The notes beneath the pieces are model-generated. The model was not told the origin of the DNA. It saw nothing but the letters and a program-made list of their open reading frames with translations, and searched no databases. This document shows, piece after piece, positions 1 to 9,400 of a stretch of DNA of 64,000 bases. Position numbers and translations under genes: made by a program. Source of the DNA: Carnegiea gigantea (lineage: Eukaryota > Streptophyta > Magnoliopsida > Caryophyllales > Cactaceae); NCBI GenBank assembly GCA_029747015.1, contig JAKOGI010002301.1:31001-95000 (forward strand), written 5' to 3'. How positions within the stretch are numbered: the stretch's first letter is position 1; every line of letters starts with the position of its first letter.

Positions 1-718
1 AAGGGCAAGGCTCAAAGAGCTAGCAAAGGATAAACATTCACATAAGAGTGACAATTTGGCTATGTAGTTCACAAAACAAAAGAATGTCTCTATCATATTA
101 TCATAATGCACATGCTAATGTGATTTCAAAAGGAATCAAAGCAACTTCTAGAGATGTAATCAGGGAAGAGACACACATGAAAGAGAAATGTGAGACTAAA
201 ATTGATGAATTAGTCTATAAAACTCAAAATCTCATGGGTTATCTACCAAAGTCAAGCTTGTATTAGAAATAATGTCAGGTGTTAGGATTGTATACAAACA
301 TCACACTTTAGGACTAAGTTCTATCAGTGCACACTACATCTATATACAGCCTAACACTAAGGGTACAAGAGAATATAGTCAATCAGAAATACCATATATT
401 CCCCAAAACAAAATAAAAATCTTTTTTGATTTTTTAAATTTTTAAATTTTTAATTTTCTTTGTCTTTTTTTCATTTTTTTTAAAGTTGCCCCACTCCCAC
501 ACCTAAATCTCACAATGTCCTCATTAGGAGTGGGAAGAAAAGTAAAACAAAAAGTAAAAACTAAAGAAAAACAAATATACAAAATGAAAAAGAAAACTCA
601 AAACTAAAGACAAAGACAAGACTCTAAAACTCAAAAATAAGACATAAATAAAATAAAGCAACAAATATATACAAAAGAAAACAAAATTAAAAAGAGAAGA
701 TAGAGATGAACGAGTATA
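1..718 (-). other. 3' non-coding internal part of the same element
   Basis: Left of the inserted DNA transposon the element continues without a convincing ORF. A short GC-richer block at 486-534 contains an inverted motif: on the plus strand CCCCACTCCCACACC is followed by TAGGAGTGGG. The rest is A/T-rich. A 72-codon frame on the plus strand (48-266) has no recognisable homology and opposes the element's sense, so I do not call it a gene. Confidence 0.45.
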
Positions 719-723
719 CTAGG

Positions 724-2373
724 GCTCTGTTCGGCAAAATTAGCTGTTTGAGTAGTGGATAGCTGTTTACGTAGCGAATAGCTAGTTGAGTAGCGGATAG
801 CTGTTGAGTTTTAGCAGATAGCGGATAGCTATTTAACTAGCTATTTAAAAAGAATGTGTTCGGTAAAATTAGCTGTTGAATTAGTCGATTAACATAAAAT
901 GACGAAAAAGGATATTACTAATATTTTTGTTGTTTCATTATTATTATTACTACTACTACTATTACTACTACTATTATTACAACTACAACAACTTCAACAA
1001 TAATAACTGCAACTACTACTGCAATTTGATTGTACATAGCCGAATATGGACCCCAAGGCACTGATATCTACCATGCACTTTCTGAATTGTATTTTTCTCG
1101 GATGTTTGTGCAGTGAACAATTAATTCCATGACCTCGGACCAACTCTCTAGTCCCTACATCATCTGCTACTTGAAGATACCAAACAAAGGCAATGCTATA
1201 GAAGTCCCATAACCTTAGAGGGCAAAGGCTAAGCTGCTTTCATGTGCTTCTTGGTTTAGAGAGTCTATCCATCACAAATTTCCATATATATAGACTAGAA
1301 GGCAGATATCATGCACATCACTGAAGTCTGGAGTTAACATGATTTCTTATTCAAGCTGCATTCATAATAATGCTATAGTGTTCATAATTTAACTGGCATA
1401 AGGGGATAAATCATGACCTAATTATATACAAACCCAGACAACCGCCCCAAAAAAAAAAGAAAAGAAAACCTCCTTTGGTTGCTAATCTCAGCCCTGTAGG
1501 AAAATGCCAAGCAACCATCAAAGCCTAGCCATGATTGGCTAAATAAACAGAAATGAGAACAAATCTCTTTCACTCCCATCGCTTTCTATACATATACAGT
1601 TATTATAAACAGAAACCTATCTAAATCATAAATTAGCTAAAGCAATTCCCGAATTTGGCTTGGTGAGATACCTCCACCCAGTAGAATTGACTAAATGATC
1701 ATGATAGGCATGATTAGAAGAGAGAATAAAGAGTGGAGATGATATACTATTTGAACCACAAAGCTGGCAGATGCATGAGGTACCTAAAAATGGAGAGTTA
1801 GAGAGAAGAAGAAGCAACTCTAACCCCTTCCCAACTTCTCCAACTCGCTGACTCCTACCTCAGCCTCCGCAACTTCACTTTCTGCTACCAATATGCCCTC
1901 GAATCCCACCACCCCAATGACCCCCACCACCACCGCAAGAAATTGCCTCCCAATTCCAGAAAAAAAGCCATCAGATTTAACATCAAATAAAAAAAAATCA
2001 ATATACTCACTTGAATCACAGAATTGCTGTTAAATTCTTCTATGCTTTGTGATGTTCTGCAGTGGTTTCAAACAAAGAAGGCAGAGAAAGGAGGGGGCCG
2101 AACAGTGAGGGTTGTGGGGAAGAAGGGGGCTTTTATATTAGGGGCAAGGGCTGTAAAATTTAGAGAAACAGCAGGGGCAGAATTGGAATAAAAAACTGAA
2201 ATGCTGTAGCATTTTCTCAAACGTTAAGACTTCTAACGTTTCTAAAACGCTCCTTTAAACGCTAAACACTAATTTGATATGCTACTTTACCGAACACTAA
2301 AATTTTGAGAAAGTAGAGTTTTAACATATTTAAAATGCTAAACACTAGTTAAAACGCTGTTACCGAACATAGC
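724..2373. mobile_element. DNA transposon with doubled terminal motif, nested in the LTR element
   Basis: Left end GCTCTGTTCGG and right end CCGAACATAGC form an imperfect inverted repeat. Each is flanked by the same 5 bp, CTAGG (719-723 and 2374-2378), as expected if CTAGG was duplicated on insertion. Each end carries a second, inner copy of the terminal motif: GTTCGGTAAAATTAGCTG at about 859 on the left, and the complement of GTTCGGTAAAGTAG at about 2284 on the right. The left terminal region is rich in GGATAGCTG-like repeats, and a trinucleotide tract lies at 935-1022. No transposase is recognisable, so it is non-autonomous. The terminal motif resembles hAT or PIF/Harbinger elements, but a 5-bp duplication fits neither standard (8 or 3 bp), so I leave the superfamily open. 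Confidence 0.65.
2130..2140 (-). promoter_or_regulatory. Candidate TATA box inside the DNA transposon
   Basis: On the minus strand TAATATAAAAG is followed by a pyrimidine-rich leader-like stretch and, at about 2012, by AAG|GTGAGTATA, a good plant 5' splice site. This looks like a promoter with a leader intron. No ORF follows that I can recognise. Confidence 0.35.
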
Positions 2374-3830
2374 CTAGGTCAGGTGCAAAAGTATACCTAA
2401 GCTATAGCCTCCTAAAATTTGCTTAGATAGAGGGTTATGGAGCATCAGCCACTCCATATCAAATTTAACACTGCTACTTAAATCAAAATCTAGTAAAGTA
2501 CATAGTAGCTTATCAAATAGGCAAGAACAACTCTCTATAGGGATACAAGAATAAAAAGTAAAGAGTTGATGCCTAAAAGAGTAAATCCACCATGTTAATG
2601 CAGCACAAGTAAGGGCATGCTTCAACTTATCAAATTTCTAGGCCTAAACATCAAACAGGTAGATGTATTTAAAGTTAGCCAGTAGGTCGGTCATTAGCCT
2701 AGAAACTATATCATCATGAATGAGTGATCTAGGTAAAATAGTAGGTCCAAAGTCCACAAGTCCCTTAATTTCAATAGGCACAAGAGTCTAGTTGAAAACC
2801 AAAGTCATAGACACAAAAGTGTCAGACTTAACAAATTCAAGCTTGTATTTCTCAAGGATAGAGTCAGTTATTATAGGGTAGAGAAGGATGCATATTCAAC
2901 ACACAACCCCTTATCAAGACTTTCATTGATATCGAACCCACATGAAAAAGATTCATATTCTATAGAAAGAATATCATCATCTAATTCTAAAATAGTGGGC
3001 TCAATTTTCTCTTCGCAAGACTCCGAAAAACAAATAGCTTCTGACTCATCATGATGCTTAACTTCAGATGTGATGCTCATATTTAACTCACTAAGATTCT
3101 CAAGGTCTTGACCTTCCTGAAACTCACAAAAGTTCTTCAAAGTGGTGGGTGGGTCGGCAGAAACTAGGACATCCTCAGTGACGTCCCTCTATGAGCTAGG
3201 TGCGGGTGCACGGTCAGGAGATAGAGACAGAGGAAGTTCCTCTTGTTCTAGGCTAGGCAAAGGCATATCATTGTTCAAGTTAGGCCTAGGAAGATAAGAG
3301 GGCTCAAAATTATCATAAGAACTAACTTCCAATTTAGAAGATCCTAAACTAGAGTCAGGCTCATGCAAATTAATATTCTCCCTATTTTGATTGAAACAGT
3401 GAGAATATTCAGTAACTCTTTGTTTCATAGTCTCTACCATTTTATTAGACAGTTTATTTATTTTCTTTTCAATACTTACACATGTAGCATCCACGTAATC
3501 ATGATATAGACAATTACAAGCATCATGATTAGAAGATTCATAGTAATCGCACAAAATAGGAGGCACAGAAGAGTCAGATGGGTCATATAAGTTTATAAAA
3601 TGGTCTTGGTGGTAAGGAGTAGCGTGGAAAGTAGACTCGCCATGAGTTAGGTATCTAAAATTCTCTTTAGCTTATTCAAATGCATAGGCATCCCAAGTCA
3701 ATTTTTCAAAGAATTCCCATACCTCATCTCGAGTTCTAGACAATAATCCCAGTAAACCTCTAGGGCACATAGACTCTGCATAACCTCTAGACTCAATATT
3801 TAGACCACAGCAGTGGCCTCACAAATTTTT
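2374..3830 (-). pseudogene. gag-like ORF of the non-autonomous element
   Basis: Minus-strand translation gives a broken reading frame. From upstream: a segment with RTRDEVWEFFEKLTWDAYA, one stop, FRYLTHGESTFHATPYHQD, then a zinc-knuckle-like block CDYYESSNHDACNC in which the second cysteine of the usual CDYC is tyrosine. An acidic, serine-rich stretch with EPDSSLGSSKLEVSSYDNF follows. After a stop near 3187 the frame continues (about 3140-2871) with LSELNMSITSEVKHHDE. The last part (2850-2374) is fragmentary. Gag-only ORFs of this style are common in non-autonomous LTR elements of dicots (family knowledge from memory, not searched). It would bind and package the element RNA. It is inactive here: several stops and no good start. 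Confidence 0.6.
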
Positions 3831-4521
3831 CATTTTTGAAAATTCTGATTCAATTGAACACGATAATCATTAAGTCTCGATAACTAACTTTAGAAAGGTT
3901 CATGCTCATATTGTTGGAAATTGAAAACTGGCATTCTTGAATCTTTTTTAAAAATTTAAGAATTTTTCTTTTTTTTGGTTTTCAATTTTTTTTCCTTTTT
4001 TTAGGGGGTTTTTTTAAGGAAAGGAAATGTCTCTAGGACACAAATTACAAACTAATAATTAGAACAAAAACAAGAAAGACACTCAAATAAGCAAGGGAAC
4101 AAAACAAAATAAATAACAAAAATAAAACTACGTGACCAAAAGAAATGAAAGACTCAAACATCAAATAATAACCTAATATAAAAAATAGAAAATAAACACA
4201 AACACAAAAGAAAAGCATTTAGAGCATTTGTTCTCTTGATTTTTCTTTTTTGTTGTTTCTGCTGCTTCGGTGTTTGTTTCCTGTGCAACATCCAAACTGT
4301 TATGCCTTTTTTTAGCAGAAAATAATAACTAAAATCAAAATTAAATAGACCAAAATAAAAACCAAAACAGAAACTCTAATCGAAAATTAAAAACAAAAGA
4401 AATCTCAACTAAACCGAAACAACTAAAACTAAACTAACGCACACAAAATCAAAAAATCAAAGATACGAAACAAAAACGAAATCGAAGCAAACAACTCAAT
4501 GCAACCTAATTTCACAACTCA
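3831..4521 (-). other. Leader region of the minus-strand element
   Basis: Non-coding stretch between the primer-binding site and the gag-like ORF. It is A-rich on the plus strand (T-rich in the element's sense), with homopolymer runs near 3960-4010. I see no ORF or further motif. Confidence 0.5.
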
Positions 4522-4539
4522 TCCCCGGCAACGGCGCCA
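4522..4539 (-). other. Primer-binding site, tRNA-Asp type
   Basis: The minus strand reads TGGCGCCGTTGCCGGGGA. This is the exact complement of the 18 3'-terminal bases of plant tRNA-Asp including CCA, and the match extends one further base. It fixes the element orientation and the inner LTR boundary. Confidence 0.9.
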
Positions 4540-4545
4540 AAAACT

Positions 4546-6065
4546 TGTTGTGATTTCTTAGTGAAAATTTAACAGCCGCAAGTGTATGAATTTCGTCGTA
4601 GCACTTGAGGATCGTTCAAAGAGATGATTTACGAATTCATGCTACTAATACTTTATGCTTTAATTCGATGAATTAAAAAAACTAATGACTATAAAACGTT
4701 CTCGGTAAATTACTAAATTACAAGACCAAATTTGAATGCTTACGATTCAAATTAAGCAAAGCAAAACAAGCAAGAGAAAAGACACCATCAACTTCTTCAC
4801 CTTCTAGCTCCTTCAACATTAATCAAGGCACAAGAATGAGAGCCAGATCGTCAAAGCCTCAAATAGAAAGGGTAGAAGATGCTGTGCACACACCAAAATA
4901 GAGACAATGCAGAAGCAAATTTCTCTTGAATTGAATCCAAATTGAGCATGCTCCTAGCCAAATATCAAATGCTTAATTTTAAGTGCAGTAAACTATGAAC
5001 CAAACAATGGAAAACGAAAGCAAATTAATCTTGGTGAATCTCAGTTTTAACAAAATGAAAGCACAAAAATAACAATGAAAAACTCTCAACACTTATCTAT
5101 TCTTCCATCCATCCTCTCCTCTGTACTTTCTCTGCTCCCCGTACTCTGTTTTTTATCCTCCATTAAAGGCTCCCAGAACCAGTTCTCCTCCCTCTTCGAT
5201 TGCCCTCTAATTATTACCCCTTTGGATGCTTGAAAACATCCCATTAATGATGGTGTGTAATGATGGAGTGAATGAGGGGAGAGAGAGAGAGGGAGAGGGA
5301 GAGAGAGAGATGCCATTGATGGGAATGGAAAGAGGAAGGAACGAACGGTTGCTCTATTTTCGGGCAGGAAGAAGAAGAGGAAGGGGGTAGATAATAGCTG
5401 AATCTCTCAATAAATGTTGATGAATGATGAAAGAGGAGAAAGAGAGGCTGAGCAATGATTTCAACGAAGAAGAAGGTGAAGAGTTGAGAGGTGGAAGAAG
5501 AAGACCACAGCTGCCTTGTTTTGGGTTTGCTGGGAATGAAACCTGTCGAGCAAGAAGGAAGAAGAAAGAAGAGAATGGGCAGTGGCTGGTCACATGCATG
5601 GGGCATGATCATTAAGTGAGAAGACAGGCTAGCCTGGAGAATGAAGGGGGCATGTAGGCTAAAGAAAGAAAGAAGAAAAAAAAACGCCTGGTGCTGGGCA
5701 TCGGACATGAGAGAGGAAAGCCCAGAGTGAGGAAAAGCAAAAGAAGGAGGACAAGGGACTGGCTGGGCTTGTGAACTGGGCTAGCCCAGCAAGGAAAGAA
5801 GGGCTGCAGAGCTGGGAAGGAAGAGGAAAGGAGGAGAACATTGGGCCAGGCTTCAGGGCTGGGCTTCACACGAATTGGGCCACGGTTCCTTCTTGATTTT
5901 TCCCGTTGCCTAATCCAATCCATCCTTTCTTCCTTCTGGCAAGCCGTTTTTCTAAATTCCTACACAATATGCAAAATATTTATTAAAATCCTATTCTAAT
6001 AATTTATTTTGAGTAAATAATAGAATAATAATGGGGTATGAAATATCATAATTTATGGTTTAACA
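4546..6065 (-). repeat. 5' LTR of the minus-strand element
   Basis: Read on the minus strand the LTR begins TGTTAAACC (ending at 6065) and closes AAATCACAACA (at 4546), giving TGTT...AACA ends. Six bases (AGTTTT) separate it from the primer-binding site. The U5 end carries the phrase AAGTGCTACGACGAAATT, close to the end of the solo LTR at 22589-24263. The purine-rich block at 5270-5880 explains several spurious low-complexity ORFs on both strands. The outer boundary rests on the TGTT start and resemblance to the other two LTRs. A flanking duplication cannot be tested because the 3' LTR is outside the window. Confidence 0.7.
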
Positions 6066-6570
6066 TAAGTTGTCATTATAAACATGAATCGATTATTTTA
6101 AATTTAATTTTTCTTTCTACAACTTAACAAGATGTTTTCATTTGTTAAACTTAATGAGAGATATCTCTTGACATACACAGGGTATGTAAAATTTTTTGTG
6201 CTTAGTATTAGGCCCAAATTATAAATTTCAATGTTAGTTCCCATGTGACATTAAACTTAACATATAGAAATTGATAGAAAATCTATTTGATCCTTGAAAA
6301 TTCAGCAACCTTGACTTATCTTATTCTAAGATTACTTATACTTAGATTGGTAAAAACCTCTTTAGGTGTCAATGCCATGCTAAGCTTCATTAAATGATGA
6401 TCCTAGAGGCCTCGAATTAAATAGCTCATGGGTCAATGGACTCTTTTTCATCAGCTTATGCGTCTTCTTGTAAATGTTATCATCATCATCATCATAGCCA
6501 TTATCATTATCATTATTGTTGCTGTTGTCATTATTATTATCATCATCATCATCATCATCATCATCATTAT

Positions 6571-6613
<43 letters not shown>

Positions 6614-6741
6614 ATTATTATTATTATTACTGCTCTTAGTAGCCACTGCACTTAATGATCTTAACAGGATACACTATTTAAGAATCCTCAATGACGACTT
6701 ATTACTATCGATTGGTATCTCCTTATATCATGATGACAATT
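6066..6741. other. Spacer between two LTR elements, no gene seen
   Basis: AT-rich sequence without recognisable coding or transposon ends, apart from the compound microsatellite at 6478-6629. It may be remnant sequence into which both neighbours inserted. Confidence 0.5.
6478..6629. repeat. Compound trinucleotide microsatellite
   Basis: Blocks of ATC, ATT and then TTG triplets run for about 150 bp. All the low-complexity Asn/Asp, His/Cys, Leu/Ser and Val/Ile frames here are by-products of this tract. Confidence 0.9.
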
Positions 6742-7098
6742 TGCAACACCCTGAAATTTTACATGCCATTTTTTTATCTATGTGCCTTATGTGCATATTT
6801 TAGGTTGTTTATTTTAGACATATGCATGTGCTTAGTTTAGTGTCAGTATCATCAATGTGAGAGTAATTAGAAGAGGGCTTCTTATCACCATTATAGTTTT
6901 ACCAAAAAAAGAAAAATAAAATAAAATAAAAGGGAGTTGGTTGACTTGACCCAAAAAAGGAAACAAAATTAAAAGGGGCCTTCGTTTTTTTTTTAACCAT
7001 GTATGAAAAGAGATGGTTTGGTTTTTCCTTCTCCCCCAAAAAGACACACAGCAGAGAAAAGGAGAGGAAGAGGAGGAGGAGGGGGAGTAGAATAATAA

Positions 7099-7129
<31 letters not shown>

Positions 7130-8170
7130 AAGAAGAAGAAGGTGAAGAAGAAGAGGACGAATTTAGCTTGGTTTAGAGTATATAGGTGACCAATTCCTAC
7201 TTTCTTCTAACCTAAAATTGATTAGGAAAAGATTATTTTGAGAGTTGGTGCTTGAATTTGAGAAATCATTTGAAGGTTGAAACCATGAGTTGGACGTTTT
7301 TAGGATTTAATAGATTAGAAACCTAAGATCACTTGCTAGAAACCTACCCCAAAAGTTGTATGCTTAGTTGTGATTTTTGGATTATATGGATGTGTGAATT
7401 TGATAGGTAGGCTGTAAATTTGTTCATGTATGAACTAGACTATGGATATTAACAAGACTGTTTAGATCATATGAGCAAAGAAGGGGAAGAATCAGCTTAA
7501 TTTTCAAATTTCTATCTAAATTCAGACACTGTTTGAATTTTTGTGAATTATTGGATTGGAAAAAAATTTAAGCATTTTACTGTAGATTTTCCATAAAATT
7601 TGACAATTTCTTGTAAATTTTCATGAATTTTTGATGTGTATTTTATGAGTTATAAATTTTGATTGAAACTGCCCTGTTTTAATCCAAAATTTTAGGCACT
7701 AGTCAATTTTCATAGAGGATTGGCTTAAAGGAAAATTTTTAAAATTGTATGGTATGTTATTGAAAACATTGGTATTTTTTTGTAATTTTTCATGAATATT
7801 AGATGTGTATTCTTTGAGTCATGAATTTTTTTAGTTAATTATCCTATTTTGTGCAATTATGGGTATTTCGTATTCATAAACTGTGGATCGATCATGTGGG
7901 GGATGATTTTTTGTGTAAATTGTTGCTATAGATTTCTTTGAAATATAAAGTTATGATGATATCAACTATATATGATGTTACGAAGTTATGTTTTTGTGGG
8001 GAAATATTTTTCATGTCTTGCCTGAGGCTGTTTCGTTACGTTCTAGAGTTAATCATAGTAGTGACTGTTGTTATGTTTAAGTTGCCTAGTGGGACAAGTT
8101 CTAACTAGTCCCTTGGTGTGTGAATGTTGGCCTTATGTATTATACTAGCCAATTGTGTTCATGGTGAGTA
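6742..8170 (+). repeat. Tekay-like LTR fragment, plus orientation
   Basis: It starts TGCAACACCCTGAAATTTTA, the usual start of long LTRs of Tekay/Del-type Ty3 elements (TGTAACACCC). It runs to GGTGAGTA at 8170, where the match to its inverted partner ends. The partner lies at about 10606-12286 on the minus strand. Shared landmarks include TTTATTTTAGACAT, a GAA microsatellite (7100-7140, opposite TTC at about 11848-11945) and ACTAGTCCCTTGGT. The LTR is 3'-truncated: the last 1.2 kb of the partner LTR is missing here. Confidence 0.65.
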
Positions 8171-9200
8171 TTACATCTTTCCCCTTTAAAAAGGATTGGC
8201 CTTTAAGCGTGCCTTATTTTATTTCTGACACAAGATAGCTTTGTTTTTCTTATGTGGATGCATGACATAAATCCTTCCGATTGAAATCTTGCCCATATCA
8301 TAGTTTGTCTTCTTGTTCGGTGATTGGGATACCTCATCCATGTAAGAATGATCTCTTGACATTTCCTTATAATTTAATATTTGGCAAAGGAAAATTGATA
8401 TCGATATGCCCAGGTTCTCCACAATTACAGCAATTCTAGATTGCTTGGTAGCATTTAGTTCTAGCATGCCTTTTGTTATAGTATTCACAATATTTCATAG
8501 CAACAGTTGGATTAGGTCTTCACTCTTCTTCAATAATGTTCTTCTGTTTCTTAGGGGCTAAATTTCCTTCGTCGAGTTTCTTTGTAGTAGCTATATTCTC
8601 AACTTTGCTTTCATTTGTGACCTTTTCAATTTGCATTGCTCTCTGGTATATATCTTGCTATTTAATGAAGACTTGAGACAATAAGCCTTTGCTAATTTCA
8701 ATATCTAAACCATCCTTAGATCGATCCATTTTCCTCTACTTTGTATCGACTAGTTAGCTTCCATATCAGCTAAGTTCAATAAATATAACACAACATTCCA
8801 TCACCGTCATGTTTCCTTATGCTAAGTCAGAGAACTCTAAATTTTTAAACCTTTATACATCCCCTAAGATAATAATGTTCATTCATCTTCTCTTTAAGCT
8901 TTTCCTGCGTTAGCGGGTTTGCTCTTTCTCATGCTTTCTTGCATAATAGAATGCTAACAATGATGTGCTTCTCCTGTGAATTAGTGCATAACAAAAACTA
9001 CCATGCACTCCTTAGGGAACATCATGGTCTTAAATATCTGATCAAGTTCCTTCATCCACTCATCTAATTCAGAAGGATTCACAATTCCCCTAAATGTCGT
9101 ACTCTATACTTAAGAAACTTGCTAAGTAGATTAATACTTGCCATTAGTCAGGCTCAATTCCTCTATCATTAAACCCACCTCCTCCTCCTATAGTAGCCAT
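8171..9200 (-). pseudogene. Ty3 gag pseudogene with CCHC zinc knuckle
   Basis: On the minus strand an ATG at 9200 opens a glycine-rich start (MATIGGGGGG). A broken capsid-like region follows with NPSELDEWMKELDQIF and MFPKECMVVFVM. Near 8400-8480 there is a nucleocapsid with CNCGEPGHIDINFP preceded by KRHARTKCYQ, a CCHC-type knuckle. Shortly after comes a purine-rich tract (AAAGGGGAAAGATG on the minus strand, 8173-8190), as found just before a 3' LTR in this family. Protease, RT and integrase are absent, so pol has been lost or the element was gag-only. The gene has many stops. It lies between the minus-strand 5' LTR (9401-12286) and the inverted LTR fragment. Confidence 0.65.
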
Positions 9201-9383
9201 TTAAATGAGTAGACTATGGGTATGTCAGCATGCTAGATGTTTGGTCAAGTAAGGTTCATAACTAAGTCAGACACACAAATAATTAAATTAAACACATGTA
9301 AATTCACATAAGCATATATTTTCACAGTAACTGGCAATTAATCAAACTTAGACGCACATAATTTCTGTAGGCCACAAATTTCT

Positions 9384-9396
9384 TGCTTTGATAACA
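9384..9396 (-). other. Degenerate primer-binding site, initiator-Met type
   Basis: The minus strand reads TGTTATCAAAGCA just after the LTR end. Plant Ty3 elements of this group usually show TGGTATCAGAGC, complementary to initiator tRNA-Met, so this looks like a decayed copy. Confidence 0.55.
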
Positions 9397-9400
9397 CGTC

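Larger units (their letters stand above)
1..6065 (-). mobile_element. Non-autonomous Ty3-type LTR retrotransposon (5' LTR plus internal region)
   Basis: A minus-strand element enters from the left edge, so its 3' LTR lies outside the window. Reading leftwards it has a 5' LTR (4546-6065), a primer-binding site matching the 3' end of plant tRNA-Asp, a leader, a broken gag-like ORF (about 3830-2374) and a 3' non-coding part that reaches position 1. No protease, RT or integrase motif is visible in the internal part, so it looks like a LARD-like, gag-only element mobilised in trans. A tRNA-Asp primer is typical of Athila-type Ty3 elements (family knowledge); assignment to that clade is inference. 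A DNA transposon (724-2373) interrupts it. A solo LTR at 22589-24263 and an LTR at 62821 share its TGTT...AACA ends and probably belong to related families. Confidence 0.75.

Noticed and set aside
5086..5923. Ser/Leu/Phe-rich overlapping ORFs on the minus strand
   Set aside because: They lie in a purine/pyrimidine-biased part of an LTR, overlap in several frames and have no conserved motif.
6380..6803. Low-complexity ORFs (poly-Asn/Asp, His/Cys, Leu/Ser, Val/Ile) on both strands
   Set aside because: All derive from the trinucleotide microsatellite at 6478-6629; every frame is open because of the repeat.
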